Source: Patiriisocius sp047731265
GTDB taxonomy: Bacteria; Bacteroidota; Bacteroidia; Flavobacteriales; Flavobacteriaceae
Assembly (NCBI RefSeq): GCF_047731265.1
Contig: NZ_CP159835.1
Span: 2,108,001-2,172,000 of the forward strand
Length of the DNA: 64,000 nt
Direction: 5' to 3'
In this document: positions 9,687-18,380 of the stretch, piece after piece
Position numbering within the stretch: position 1 is the stretch's first letter
Layout of the letters: every line of letters starts with the position of its first letter
Translations under genes and position numbers: made by a program
Notes under the pieces: generated by a model
Told to the model about the DNA's origin: nothing
Databases searched by the model: none
The model's input: only the letters and a program-made list of their open reading frames with translations

Positions 9687-11381
9687 TTAAAATCTAGAGG
9701 TTAAGCTCAGGTGTATTTTTGTGTTTGCAAATTTAAAGGCTTGATTGTCAATAATTCCATTGGCAATATTGAATTTTAATAATCCTGCAGCAGTTTGTAG
9801 ACCTAGGCCAATACCAAAGCTGTATAATTTCTCTTTTTGTTCTAATACCTCATTTTCAAAATACCCTATGTCGATTATTGAATGTATATAAGTTTCGGTG
9901 TTTAATAAATATCGATATTCTGTATTTAATATGGAGAATAAGGATGCCTCAATGCTGTTTTCATTGAAGCCTCGAATGCTGTTGATTCCTCCAAATCGAT
10001 ATAATTCGTTGGTAAAAAAACGCTCACTAAATAATATGGAGGTTTCATTTTTCAAATAAACCGAGTTCCTGTTATTCAGGTTGAATATATGTGAAATAGT
10101 GTTGGTAAACTTTATCTGGTTGTCTTTTATGTCAGAAGTTGTTCTATTCCCGAACTCGGCTTCCAAATTGATTTGAGACTTTATTGGGAACAAAAGGCTC
10201 CTTTGAAGGTCTTGATAGCCAATCCCTCCAGTTATAAAGGAAGATTCAAAATCTGGTATGGTTGTCGTTAGGGTTTGATTGTCTAAAAGATTGCTTGAGG
10301 AGTTTGCTTTGTAGCCAAGATATGTGGTCGTTGATGGTTTTAACTGGTAGGTGCTTTTTATATGTTGCTCAGAGGAAGAAAAAGTGCTGTCTCTTCTAAA
10401 AATTTTTAATTCTAAAGCTACCCCAAACGGAGTTCCTCCTATATAAGGTAAAACGGTTTTGACTCTAAAGTTACGCTGGTCATCCCCATCTGCCTTATAG
10501 TTGAGGATTAATTTTTCTCCAAAGTTAAGATTGTTATTGAGTTCTAGATTGAGGTATCCATTAAATTCAAGGTTGTTGGTTTCTTCATTGGTGGCAAATC
10601 CTAGAATCCCGTCAAATGTATTAAAGTTTCTTTTTTGAAGATATAGGTATACTATGGTAGCGTTTTTTCTAAAAAGGACTTCAGGGGGCCTTGTGGTAAT
10701 AGCAAACCCTAGGCTATTGATAGCATCGCTTTGGTTTAAAACAAGTTCCTTTTCAAAGGTTTCTCCTTTTTTGATTCCCGCATAATATTTTATAAACGAT
10801 TTTGGGAATTGTTCATACCCTTTGATGGTGATGCTGTCAATGATTCTTTTCTTTCCTGATGTAGTGGATAGTTGCGCGCTAAGTTTGGAGCCATCTATAT
10901 TGAATTTTATTAATTTAAGTTTTGCAAACGGATCGCCCTGTTTTGTTTGGAGTGCATTTAATTGCTGTAGTATTTTTTCCGTTCGGGAAAATGGTATTTC
11001 AAAATAAGTGTCTTGAGTGTTTGTAATCACCTTTTCTATTTGACTTTTTGAGATCTCACTATCCGAATAATAGATCTTGATTGTTGAAACTTGTTCCCCT
11101 AAGAAATACACGCTTTTATAAAGTGAAGCATTTTCTTTTTTTACTGAAATTAATCTGCTAGAAAGGTAACCTAGCTTCTGAAGTTTATAGGAAAGGGTTT
11201 TTGATTCTCTCTCAATAGAAAGATAATTTTCGTGCGTTTTGTTGAATTGAATCGAGTCTAAAAGGGATGCAGAAATTTCTTTTTCGGCAGAAATTTCTAA
11301 CAATAATTCTTGTGCATTCAATAATTGAAAAAAACAAGCAAATATATGAAGGGATAAGAATATGTAATAAATTTGTTTCAA
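9687..11381 (-). CDS. BamA/TamA-like outer-membrane barrel protein with POTRA domain
   Basis: The protein has an N-terminal signal peptide (QIYYIFLSLHIFACFF, cut before Gln-Glu), a periplasmic segment with at least one POTRA-like unit (SITIKGYEQFPKSFIKYYAG) and a C-terminal 16-strand-type barrel ending in Phe. The hallmark Omp85 motif IRGF lies about 95 residues from the end. By family it should insert or export outer-membrane proteins, and it is shorter than BamA, which usually has five POTRA units. The start is uncertain: TTG at 11381 gives a textbook signal peptide, whereas ATG at 11447 adds 22 residues before it. The susC gene starts about 120 bases downstream, so they may share a transcript. 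Confidence 0.72.
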   Translation of the reverse strand: MKQIYYIFLSLHIFACFFQLLNAQELLLEISAEKEISASLLDSIQFNKTHENYLSIERESKTLSYKLQKLGYLSSRLISVKKENASLYKSVYFLGEQVSTIKIYYSDSEISKSQIEKVITNTQDTYFEIPFSRTEKILQQLNALQTKQGDPFAKLKLIKFNIDGSKLSAQLSTTSGKKRIIDSITIKGYEQFPKSFIKYYAGIKKGETFEKELVLNQSDAINSLGFAITTRPPEVLFRKNATIVYLYLQKRNFNTFDGILGFATNEETNNLEFNGYLNLELNNNLNFGEKLILNYKADGDDQRNFRVKTVLPYIGGTPFGVALELKIFRRDSTFSSSEQHIKSTYQLKPSTTTYLGYKANSSSNLLDNQTLTTTIPDFESSFITGGIGYQDLQRSLLFPIKSQINLEAEFGNRTTSDIKDNQIKFTNTISHIFNLNNRNSVYLKNETSILFSERFFTNELYRFGGINSIRGFNENSIEASLFSILNTEYRYLLNTETYIHSIIDIGYFENEVLEQKEKLYSFGIGLGLQTAAGLLKFNIANGIIDNQAFKFANTKIHLSLTSRF

Positions 11382-11572
11382 TCTTTTATTTACAATAACA
11401 TGTAAACCTAACGATAGAAATTCAGTTTTACTATAGGAACCACACATAAAATCTTAATAGGTTTATTAATTAGTTCTAAATTAAAAGCAGAGCTTTCTTC
11501 GTGACGTATCAAGCAATCTTTAGGGGCGAAAAAGTTTTTTATAAAAAATAAATAAAATTAATTTAGCTTCTC

Positions 11573-11602
11573 TTGTTAAATCGATTATTTGTTATATTTT
11601 TG
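11573..11602 (+). promoter_or_regulatory. promoter of the ribosomal superoperon
   Basis: TTG at 11573-11575 and TATTTTTG at 11595-11602 match the Bacteroidota -33 and -7 elements with a 19-base spacer. The start of transcription would fall near 11608, about 50 bases before rpsL. Confidence 0.65.
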
Positions 11603-11656
11603 CACGCCTTAATAAAAGGGAAAGATTAGTAACAATTAAGTTTAACAAGGATTTTT

Positions 11657-12031
11657 ATGCCAACTATTTCACAATTAGTACGAAAAGGAAGGACCAAAAT
11701 AACCAAGAAGTCGAAATCGGCTGCCTTGGATTCGTGCCCGCAACGTCGCGGAGTGTGTACGCGTGTATATACCACAACTCCTAAAAAACCAAACTCTGCA
11801 ATGCGTAAAGTAGCGCGTGTACGTTTGACAAATGGAAAAGAGGTTAACGCATACATCGGAGGCGAGGGACACAATCTACAAGAGCACTCGATAGTATTGG
11901 TTAGAGGTGGAAGGGTGAAGGATTTGCCAGGAGTTAGATATCATATTGTTCGTGGAGCTTTAGACACCGCAGGTGTTGACGGAAGAACACAACGTAGATC
12001 TAAGTACGGTGCAAAACGCCCTAAGAAGTAG
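11657..12031 (+). CDS. rpsL: 30S ribosomal protein S12
   Basis: S12 has 124 residues and lies at the decoding centre of the small subunit. The conserved TPKKPNS (41-47) and RVKDLPG (86-92) loops are intact, with wild-type Lys at the positions where streptomycin-resistance changes usually occur. The Asp89 that is methylthiolated in many bacteria is present. It is the first gene of the str part of the superoperon, about 50 bases behind a good promoter. A 131-base gap separates it from rpsG. Confidence 0.98.
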   Translation: MPTISQLVRKGRTKITKKSKSAALDSCPQRRGVCTRVYTTTPKKPNSAMRKVARVRLTNGKEVNAYIGGEGHNLQEHSIVLVRGGRVKDLPGVRYHIVRGALDTAGVDGRTQRRSKYGAKRPKK

Positions 12032-12162
12032 AGAAGGATTTGTCAACTCTTCTTGGAAAGATGCTATTTATGGTGTTTCTACAATTAAGTGTTTGTAAGT
12101 GTAACTCTAAGTAAAATTGATAAAGACATGATTCGTTATGTCGCAAATTAACAACAACAGAA

Positions 12163-12639
12163 ATGAGAAAAAGAGCAGCTAAAAAAAGACCGCTTTTGCC
12201 AGATCCTAGGTTTAATGACCAGTTGGTAACACGTTTTGTGAATAACATGATGTGGGATGGAAAGAAGTCGGTGGCTTTTAAAGTTTTCTATGATGCAATT
12301 GATATTGTAGAGGAGAAAAAAACAGACGAAGAAAAAACGGGCCTTGAGGTTTGGAAAGATGCATTGTCTAATGTAATGCCTCACGTCGAGGTGCGCAGTC
12401 GTAGAGTAGGTGGGGCAACCTTCCAAATACCTATGCAAATTCGTGCAGATCGCAAAATATCTACTGCGATGAAGTGGTTGATAGGATACGCAAGAAAGCG
12501 TAATGAAAAGTCAATGGCACAAAAATTAGCCTCGGAGGTTTTAGCAGCAGCTAAAGAAGAAGGCGCCGCGGTTAAAAAGAAAACCGATACGCACAAAATG
12601 GCTGAAGCAAACAAAGCATTCTCACATTTCAGATTCTAA
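12163..12639 (+). CDS. rpsG: 30S ribosomal protein S7
   Basis: S7 (158 residues) nucleates assembly of the 3' domain of 16S rRNA and contacts the E-site tRNA. The start MRKRAAKKRPLLPDP and the segment GGATFQIPMQIR are typical. Only three bases separate it from fusA, so the two are translated from one message. In other bacteria S7 represses the str operon by binding near its own start; the 131-base leader upstream could host such a site, but I see no clear 16S-like mimic. Confidence 0.98.
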   Translation: MRKRAAKKRPLLPDPRFNDQLVTRFVNNMMWDGKKSVAFKVFYDAIDIVEEKKTDEEKTGLEVWKDALSNVMPHVEVRSRRVGGATFQIPMQIRADRKISTAMKWLIGYARKRNEKSMAQKLASEVLAAAKEEGAAVKKKTDTHKMAEANKAFSHFRF

Positions 12640-12642
12640 AAA

Positions 12643-14769
12643 ATGGCAAGAGATTTAAGATATACAAGGAATATAGGAATTGCTGCTCATATTGATGCGG
12701 GGAAAACCACAACAACGGAGCGTGTTCTATATTATACAGGAGTTTCACACAAAATTGGGGAGGTACACGATGGTGCTGCAACGATGGACTGGATGGAGCA
12801 AGAGCAGGAAAGAGGAATCACTATTACATCTGCTGCGACTACTTGTACCTGGGTTTTTCCAAAGGAAAATGCAGAGCCAACAGCAGATGCAAAAGATTAT
12901 CACTTTAATATAATTGACACCCCTGGCCACGTAGATTTTACGGTAGAGGTAAATAGATCTTTACGGGTATTAGATGGTTTGGTGTTCTTATTTAGTGCAG
13001 TAGATGGTGTTGAGCCGCAATCTGAAACTAACTGGAGATTGGCAGATAATTATAAAGTTCCTAGAATTGGTTTCGTTAATAAAATGGACCGTCAAGGATC
13101 TGATTTTTTAGGAGTTTGTCAACAGGTAAAGGATATGTTGAAATCTAATGCGGTGCCAATTGTTTTAAACATTGGTGACGAGGAAGATTTTAAAGGTATT
13201 ATAGATTTAATTAAAAACCGCGCAATTGTATGGCATGATGATACCCAAGGGGCAACTTTTGATGTAATCGCGATTCCAGAAGAATTGAAAGCGGAAGCAA
13301 AAAAATACCGTGGCCTTCTTATAGAAGAGGTTGCTGCGTATGACGAAAATTTGCTTGAAAAATATATGGAAGATGAAGACTCTATTACAGAGGACGAGGT
13401 GCATGCTGCACTTAGGGCTGCTGTGATGGATATGGCCATCATTCCTATGATATGTGGTTCTGCTTTTAAAAATAAAGGAGTACAGTTTCTATTAGATGCG
13501 GTATGTCGTTACTTGCCTTCTCCAATGGATAAGGATGGGATCAAAGGAATTAATCCAGATACTGACAAAGAAGAAATTAGAAAGCCAAGTGTAGACGAGC
13601 CTTTCGCGGCTTTAGCTTTTAAAATTGCTACTGATCCTTTTGTGGGGCGTTTGGCATTCTTCAGAGCTTATTCTGGACGTTTAGATGCGGGTTCTTATGT
13701 TTTAAACAATCGTTCTGGTAAAAAAGAGCGTATTTCTCGTATTTATCAAATGCACGCTAACAAGCAAAATGCAATTGATTTTATCGAGGCTGGAGACATT
13801 GGAGCGGCAGTTGGATTTAAGTCTATAAAAACAGGAGATACTTTGTCAGACCAAGACCATCCTATTGTTTTAGAATCAATGGACTTCCCTGATCCAGTTA
13901 TTGGTATTGCGGTGGAGCCTAAAACGAAGGCGGATGTGGATAAATTAGGTATTGGTTTGGCTAAATTAGCGGAAGAAGATCCTACATTTACAGTTCGTTC
14001 AGACGAGGCCTCAGGACAGACTATCATATCTGGAATGGGTGAATTGCATTTGGATGTAATTGTGGATCGTTTAAGAAGAGAATTTAAGGTAGAGGTTAAC
14101 CAAGGTCAGCCACAGGTTGAATATAAAGAAGCTATTACAAGAGCTGCAGATCACAGAGAGGTTTACAAAAAGCAATCTGGTGGTCGTGGTAAATTTGCTG
14201 ATATCGTATTTACAATAGAGCCGGCAGATGAAGGTGAAGTAGGGCTTCAATTTAAATCTGTGATTAAAGGTGGTAATGTACCTAAAGAATTTATCCCGTC
14301 TATTGAAAAAGGATTTAAAATGGCTATGGTAAATGGTCCATTGGCAGGATATGAAGTTGATTCTATGAAAGTAACATTAAGAGACGGGTCTTACCACGAT
14401 GTGGATTCAGATCAATTATCTTTCGAATTAGCTGCTAAACTTGGATTTAAAAATTCAGCCAAAGCTGCTAAAGCTGTTATAATGGAACCTATTATGAAAC
14501 TTGAGGTAATCACTCCTGAAGAAAATATGGGAGATATCGTAGGAGATCTTAACAGAAGAAGAGGTCAAATGACGAGTATGGGAGACCGTGCTGGTGCAAA
14601 GACTGTAAAAGCAACAGTGCCGTTGTCTGAAATGTTTGGATATGTTACCACATTAAGAACATTATCATCAGGTCGTGCAACATCAACAATGGAATTTTCA
14701 CACTATGCAGAAACACCTTCTAATATTTCGGAAGTAGTAGTCGCTGCAGCAAGAGGAACTAACGTATAA
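12643..14769 (+). CDS. fusA: translation elongation factor G
   Basis: EF-G (708 residues) is the GTPase that drives ribosomal translocation. The P loop AHIDAGKT is at 15-22, DTPGH at 92-96 and NKMD at 146-149, and domains II to V follow with QVEYKEAI and the C-terminal RRGQMTSM block. A short insert at about 73-87 precedes the DTPGH motif. The usual next gene, tuf, is missing; rpsJ follows after 10 bases. Domain IV keeps the His-Glu-rich tip region, which points to a canonical translocase rather than a recycling-only EF-G2. Confidence 0.98.
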   Translation: MARDLRYTRNIGIAAHIDAGKTTTTERVLYYTGVSHKIGEVHDGAATMDWMEQEQERGITITSAATTCTWVFPKENAEPTADAKDYHFNIIDTPGHVDFTVEVNRSLRVLDGLVFLFSAVDGVEPQSETNWRLADNYKVPRIGFVNKMDRQGSDFLGVCQQVKDMLKSNAVPIVLNIGDEEDFKGIIDLIKNRAIVWHDDTQGATFDVIAIPEELKAEAKKYRGLLIEEVAAYDENLLEKYMEDEDSITEDEVHAALRAAVMDMAIIPMICGSAFKNKGVQFLLDAVCRYLPSPMDKDGIKGINPDTDKEEIRKPSVDEPFAALAFKIATDPFVGRLAFFRAYSGRLDAGSYVLNNRSGKKERISRIYQMHANKQNAIDFIEAGDIGAAVGFKSIKTGDTLSDQDHPIVLESMDFPDPVIGIAVEPKTKADVDKLGIGLAKLAEEDPTFTVRSDEASGQTIISGMGELHLDVIVDRLRREFKVEVNQGQPQVEYKEAITRAADHREVYKKQSGGRGKFADIVFTIEPADEGEVGLQFKSVIKGGNVPKEFIPSIEKGFKMAMVNGPLAGYEVDSMKVTLRDGSYHDVDSDQLSFELAAKLGFKNSAKAAKAVIMEPIMKLEVITPEENMGDIVGDLNRRRGQMTSMGDRAGAKTVKATVPLSEMFGYVTTLRTLSSGRATSTMEFSHYAETPSNISEVVVAAARGTNV

Positions 14770-14779
14770 TATTTCAGCA

Positions 14780-15085
14780 ATGAGTCAAAAAATAAGAATT
14801 AAATTAAAATCGTACGATCATAATTTAGTAGACAAATCTGCTGAAAAAATCGTGAAGACTGTAAAGTCAACGGGGGCTGTTGTAACTGGGCCAATCCCAT
14901 TACCAACACATAAGAAGATCTTTACCGTATTGCGTTCACCGCACGTAAATAAGAAGAGTAGAGAGCAATTTCAATTATCATCTTACAAGAGATTATTGGA
15001 TATTTATAGTTCTTCTTCAAAAACAATTGATGCGCTAATGAAGTTAGAGCTCCCAAGTGGTGTTGAAGTAGAGATTAAAGTATAA
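14780..15085 (+). CDS. rpsJ: 30S ribosomal protein S10
   Basis: S10 (101 residues) sits in the head of the small subunit and, as NusE, also pairs with NusB in antitermination; nusB is at 50070. The phrases KIRIKLKSYDH, GPIPLPTHK and RSPHVNKKSREQF are diagnostic. It is joined to fusA by a 10-base gap but separated from rplC by 199 bases containing a hairpin, so here S10 travels with the str genes. Confidence 0.98.
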   Translation: MSQKIRIKLKSYDHNLVDKSAEKIVKTVKSTGAVVTGPIPLPTHKKIFTVLRSPHVNKKSREQFQLSSYKRLLDIYSSSSKTIDALMKLELPSGVEVEIKV

Positions 15086-15094
15086 TTTAGGTCT

Positions 15095-15120
15095 GAATTT
15101 GGAATTCTGAATTCAGATTT
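15095..15120. repeat. AT-rich GAATTC-type intergenic repeat, copy 1
   Basis: The segment contains GGAATTCTGAATTCAGATTT, a run of overlapping AATTC units. Related segments occur at 15252, 25830 and 55762, always between genes. Confidence 0.4.
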
Positions 15121-15176
15121 AAAAAGAAACATGTCCTTGACGATGGTTAGGGAAAAACGGTAAACAAAGTAACATT

Positions 15177-15205
15177 CGGGATCGAATTTATTTTGATCCC
15201 GTTTT
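15177..15205 (+). terminator. hairpin with U tract between rpsJ and rplC (attenuator candidate)
   Basis: CGGGATC (15177-15183) pairs perfectly with GATCCCG (15195-15201) and is followed by TTTTG. The U tract is short, so it may be a partial terminator or the regulatory leader of the S10 genes. It lies in the middle of a 199-base non-coding gap that is much larger than others in this cluster. Confidence 0.5.
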
Positions 15206-15251
15206 GTGTGAACAAAAATAAGCGAAGGATAGGTGCCGAAACTGATTTCTG

Positions 15252-15280
15252 CATTTCGAATTCATAATTCTAAATTTAAT
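15252..15280. repeat. AT-rich GAATTC-type intergenic repeat, copy 2
   Basis: CGAATTCATAATTCTAAATT resembles the segment at 15095 and lies just before the rplC start. The pair flanks the hairpin at 15177. Confidence 0.4.
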
Positions 15281-15284
15281 AAAT

Positions 15285-15896
15285 ATGTCTGGGTTAATTG
15301 GAAGAAAGATAGGGATGACCAGCATCTTTGACGAGAACGGTAAAAATTTACCGTGTACCGTTATTGAGTGTGGCCCCTGTGTTGTTACCCAAGTCAGAAC
15401 TGAGGAAGTAGACGGCTATGCCGCGCTTCAACTTGGTTTCGATGACAAAAAGGCTGTAAATAAGGCTGCTCAAGGGCACGCAAAAAAAGCAGGTACTGTC
15501 GCGAAACGTAAAGTTGCTGAATTCAAAGGTTTTGATTCGGAGTACAAATTAGGTGATACAATTACTGTGGGCCATTTTGCCGAAGGAGAATTTGTCGATG
15601 TGGCAGCTACTTCAAAAGGTAAGGGTTTTCAGGGTGTTGTAAAACGTCACGGTTTTGCGGGTGTAGGTCAAGCTACCCACGGTCAACATAATCGTTTAAG
15701 AGCGCCAGGTTCTATTGGTGCAGCGTCTTATCCTGCGAGAGTATTCAAGGGAATGAAGATGGCTGGTCAAATGGGGAACGAAAAGGTGAAAGTTCAAAAT
15801 TTAAGAGTTTTAAAGGTAGTTGCTGAAAAGAATCTACTGGTAGTGAAAGGATGTGTTCCTGGACATAAAAACGCTTATGTAACGATTCAGAAATAA
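15285..15896 (+). CDS. rplC: 50S ribosomal protein L3
   Basis: L3 (203 residues) is an early assembly protein whose extended loop reaches the peptidyl transferase centre. MSGLIGRKIGMTSIF at the start and the loop GQATHGQHNRLRAPGSIG (about 126-143) are typical, including the Gln that is methylated in some bacteria. The stop codon overlaps the rplD start by one base. It opens the S10 section here because rpsJ is split off by the upstream gap. Confidence 0.98.
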   Translation: MSGLIGRKIGMTSIFDENGKNLPCTVIECGPCVVTQVRTEEVDGYAALQLGFDDKKAVNKAAQGHAKKAGTVAKRKVAEFKGFDSEYKLGDTITVGHFAEGEFVDVAATSKGKGFQGVVKRHGFAGVGQATHGQHNRLRAPGSIGAASYPARVFKGMKMAGQMGNEKVKVQNLRVLKVVAEKNLLVVKGCVPGHKNAYVTIQK

Positions 15897-16525
15897 TGAA
15901 GGTAGCTGTAATAGACATAAACGGAAAAGACACAGGTAGGAAGGTTGAGCTTTCTAAGGATGTGTTTGGTATCGAACCTAATAATCATGCTGTATATCTT
16001 GATGTAAAGCAATACTTGGCAAATCAACGTCAGGGAACGCATAAGTCAAAAGAACGTGCAGAGATTTCGGGATCTACTAGAAAGATAAAGAAACAAAAAG
16101 GAACAGGTACTGCCCGTGCGGGAAGTATTAAGTCTGGTGTATTTAGAGGTGGTGGTAGAATGTTTGGTCCAAGACCAAGAAATTACTCCTTTAAATTGAA
16201 TAAGAACTTAAAGCGTTTAGCTCGTAAATCTGCCCTTACAATGAAGGCAAATGATAAGGCCATCGTTGTAATTGAAGACTTAAATTTTGATACTGCTAAG
16301 ACGAAGAATTTTACCTCCGTTTTAAAGACTTTGGGTCTTGAAAACAAAAAATCTTTGTTCGTGTTGGGTGAATCAAATAATAATGTATATTTGTCTTCTC
16401 GAAATTTAAAAGGTACAGAAGTGATAAGCAATTCATCCTTAAGTACTTATAAGATTTTAAATGCAAATAGTGTAGTGCTATTTGAAGGTTCTTTGGAAGG
16501 AATTGTGTCAAACTTAAGTAAATAG
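15896..16525 (+). CDS. rplD: 50S ribosomal protein L4
   Basis: L4 (209 residues) lines the nascent-peptide exit tunnel. The tunnel loop with KKQKGTGTARAG and the block GGGRMFGPRPRNY (about 82-94) are intact. In Enterobacteria L4 also represses the S10 operon by binding its leader; the hairpin-bearing gap upstream of rplC is the only place here where similar control could act. It overlaps rplC by one base and is followed by rplW after seven. Confidence 0.98.
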   Translation: MKVAVIDINGKDTGRKVELSKDVFGIEPNNHAVYLDVKQYLANQRQGTHKSKERAEISGSTRKIKKQKGTGTARAGSIKSGVFRGGGRMFGPRPRNYSFKLNKNLKRLARKSALTMKANDKAIVVIEDLNFDTAKTKNFTSVLKTLGLENKKSLFVLGESNNNVYLSSRNLKGTEVISNSSLSTYKILNANSVVLFEGSLEGIVSNLSK

Positions 16526-16532
16526 AAACAAG

Positions 16533-16829
16533 ATGAGTATCTTAATTAAACCTATAATTACGGAAAAAGCCACGGCTGACGCGGAACTAAGAAACCGCTT
16601 TGCGTTTGTAGTGAGCCCAAAGGCGAACAAGGTAGAAATCAAAAAAGCGGTGGAAGCCACTTATGACGTTTCTGTTATTAAAGTTCGAACAATAAATGTC
16701 CGCCCTGAAAGAAGTACACGTTACACAAAAACGGGTATTCAAACTGGTAAAACAAATGCTGTTAAAAAAGCAATTGTACAGGTGGCGGAAGGTGATACAA
16801 TAGATTTTTACAATAACATTCAGGGCTAA
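16533..16829 (+). CDS. rplW: 50S ribosomal protein L23
   Basis: L23 (98 residues) sits at the tunnel exit and is the docking site for trigger factor and SRP. The start SILIKPIITEKAT and the segment FAFVVSPKANKVEIKKAVE are typical of the family. It lies between rplD and rplB with short gaps. Confidence 0.97.
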   Translation: MSILIKPIITEKATADAELRNRFAFVVSPKANKVEIKKAVEATYDVSVIKVRTINVRPERSTRYTKTGIQTGKTNAVKKAIVQVAEGDTIDFYNNIQG

Positions 16830-16852
16830 TCCTTGGATTTAAAAAGACAAAA

Positions 16853-17677
16853 ATGTCAGTAAGAAAATTAAAACCTATCACTCCAGGTCAGCGTTTTAGA
16901 GTTGTAAATGGTTTTGACGCCATAACAACTGATAAGCCGGAGAAAAGTTTATTAGCTCCGAACAAGAGGTCTGGTGGTAGAAACAACAGTGGTAAAATGA
17001 CTATGCGCTACATTGGTGGTGGTCATAAGAAAAAATATAGAATTATCGACTTTAAGCGTGACAGAGCGGGTGTTCCTGCGACAGTAGCGTCGATAGAATA
17101 TGATCCAAACCGCACGGCATTTATTGCATTGCTTAATTACCAAGATGGTGAAAAGCGTTATGTAATTGCTCAAAATGGTCTTCAAGTAGGTCAAAATATC
17201 GTTTCCGGGGAGTCTACGGCTCCTGAAATTGGAAACGCGATGACCTTGGGAAATATTCCTTTAGGTACAATTATTTCTTGTATAGAATTGCGTCCAGGTC
17301 AAGGAGGTGTTCTAGCTCGTAGTGCTGGTGCATTTGCACAATTAATGGCACGTGATGGGAAGTTTGCTACGGTAAAATTACCTTCAGGAGAAACGCGTTT
17401 AATCTTGATAACTTGTATGGCAACAATAGGTGCTGTATCCAATAGTGATCACCAATTACTTGTTTCAGGAAAGGCTGGTAGATCAAGATGGTTAGGTAAA
17501 AGACCGCGTACAAGACCAGTGGTGATGAATCCTGTTGATCACCCAATGGGTGGTGGTGAAGGGAAGTCCTCTGGTGGGCACCCAAGATCAAGAAACGGTA
17601 TTCCTGCTAAAGGATTTAGAACCCGTTCTAAAACAAAGCAGAGTAACAAGTATATAATCGAACGTAGAAAGAAATAA
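16853..17677 (+). CDS. rplB: 50S ribosomal protein L2
   Basis: L2 (274 residues) is required for subunit joining and peptidyl transfer. The C-terminal block HPMGGGEGKSSGGHPRS contains the conserved His near the active centre, and the core RPGQGGVLARSAG is present. Three bases separate it from rpsS. Confidence 0.98.
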   Translation: MSVRKLKPITPGQRFRVVNGFDAITTDKPEKSLLAPNKRSGGRNNSGKMTMRYIGGGHKKKYRIIDFKRDRAGVPATVASIEYDPNRTAFIALLNYQDGEKRYVIAQNGLQVGQNIVSGESTAPEIGNAMTLGNIPLGTIISCIELRPGQGGVLARSAGAFAQLMARDGKFATVKLPSGETRLILITCMATIGAVSNSDHQLLVSGKAGRSRWLGKRPRTRPVVMNPVDHPMGGGEGKSSGGHPRSRNGIPAKGFRTRSKTKQSNKYIIERRKK

Positions 17678-17680
17678 GCT

Positions 17681-17959
17681 ATGGCAAGATCATTAAAAAA
17701 AGGACCGTACGTTCATTATAAATTGGACAAGAAAGTTGAGCAAAATGTAGCTTCAAATAAGAAGACTGTGATTAAAACGTGGTCTAGAGCCTCTATGATC
17801 ACGCCAGATTTTGTTGGACAGACGATTGCAGTACATAATGGGAGACAATTTGTTCCTGTATACGTAACTGAGAATATGGTAGGACATAAACTAGGAGAAT
17901 TTTCACCTACAAGATCATTCCGTGGTCACGCAGGTGCCAAAAATAAAGGTAAAAAATAA
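17681..17959 (+). CDS. rpsS: 30S ribosomal protein S19
   Basis: S19 (92 residues) binds the head of the small subunit with S13. MARSLKKGPYVHYKL and the C-terminal LGEFSPTRSFRGHAG are typical. It sits between rplB and rplV with gaps of three and six bases. Confidence 0.98.
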   Translation: MARSLKKGPYVHYKLDKKVEQNVASNKKTVIKTWSRASMITPDFVGQTIAVHNGRQFVPVYVTENMVGHKLGEFSPTRSFRGHAGAKNKGKK

Positions 17960-17965
17960 AAGGCC

Positions 17966-18373
17966 ATGGGAGTTCGTAAAAGAGAAAGAGCAGAAGCAAT
18001 CAAGGAAGCAAAAAAAACACAATATTTTGCCAAGTTGAATAATTGCCCTACATCACCGAGGAAAATGCGTTTAATGGCGGATTTGATTCGTGGTGAGAAA
18101 GTAGAAAAAGCACTTAATATTTTGAAGTTTAGCGCAAAAGAGTCTTCACGACGTTTAGAGAAATTGTTATTGTCAGCAATGGCGAATTGGCAAGCGAAAA
18201 ATGAAGAAGGTTCAATTGAAGAGGCAGATCTTTTTGTAAAGGAAATCCGTGTAGACGGAGGAACTATGTTGAAAAGACTTCGTCCAGCACCTCAAGGTCG
18301 TGCACACAGAATAAGAAAACGTTCAAATCATGTTACAATGATTTTGGCGGCAAACGATAACACACAAAGCTAA
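17966..18373 (+). CDS. rplV: 50S ribosomal protein L22
   Basis: L22 (135 residues) reaches into the exit tunnel. The family block LNNCPTSPRKMRLMADLIRG (about 25-44) and the hairpin tip MLKRLRPAPQGRAHRI are intact. The N-terminus carries about 20 extra charged residues (RKRERAEAIKEAKKT) compared with E. coli. Confidence 0.98.
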   Translation: MGVRKRERAEAIKEAKKTQYFAKLNNCPTSPRKMRLMADLIRGEKVEKALNILKFSAKESSRRLEKLLLSAMANWQAKNEEGSIEEADLFVKEIRVDGGTMLKRLRPAPQGRAHRIRKRSNHVTMILAANDNTQS

Positions 18374-18380
18374 TATATAA

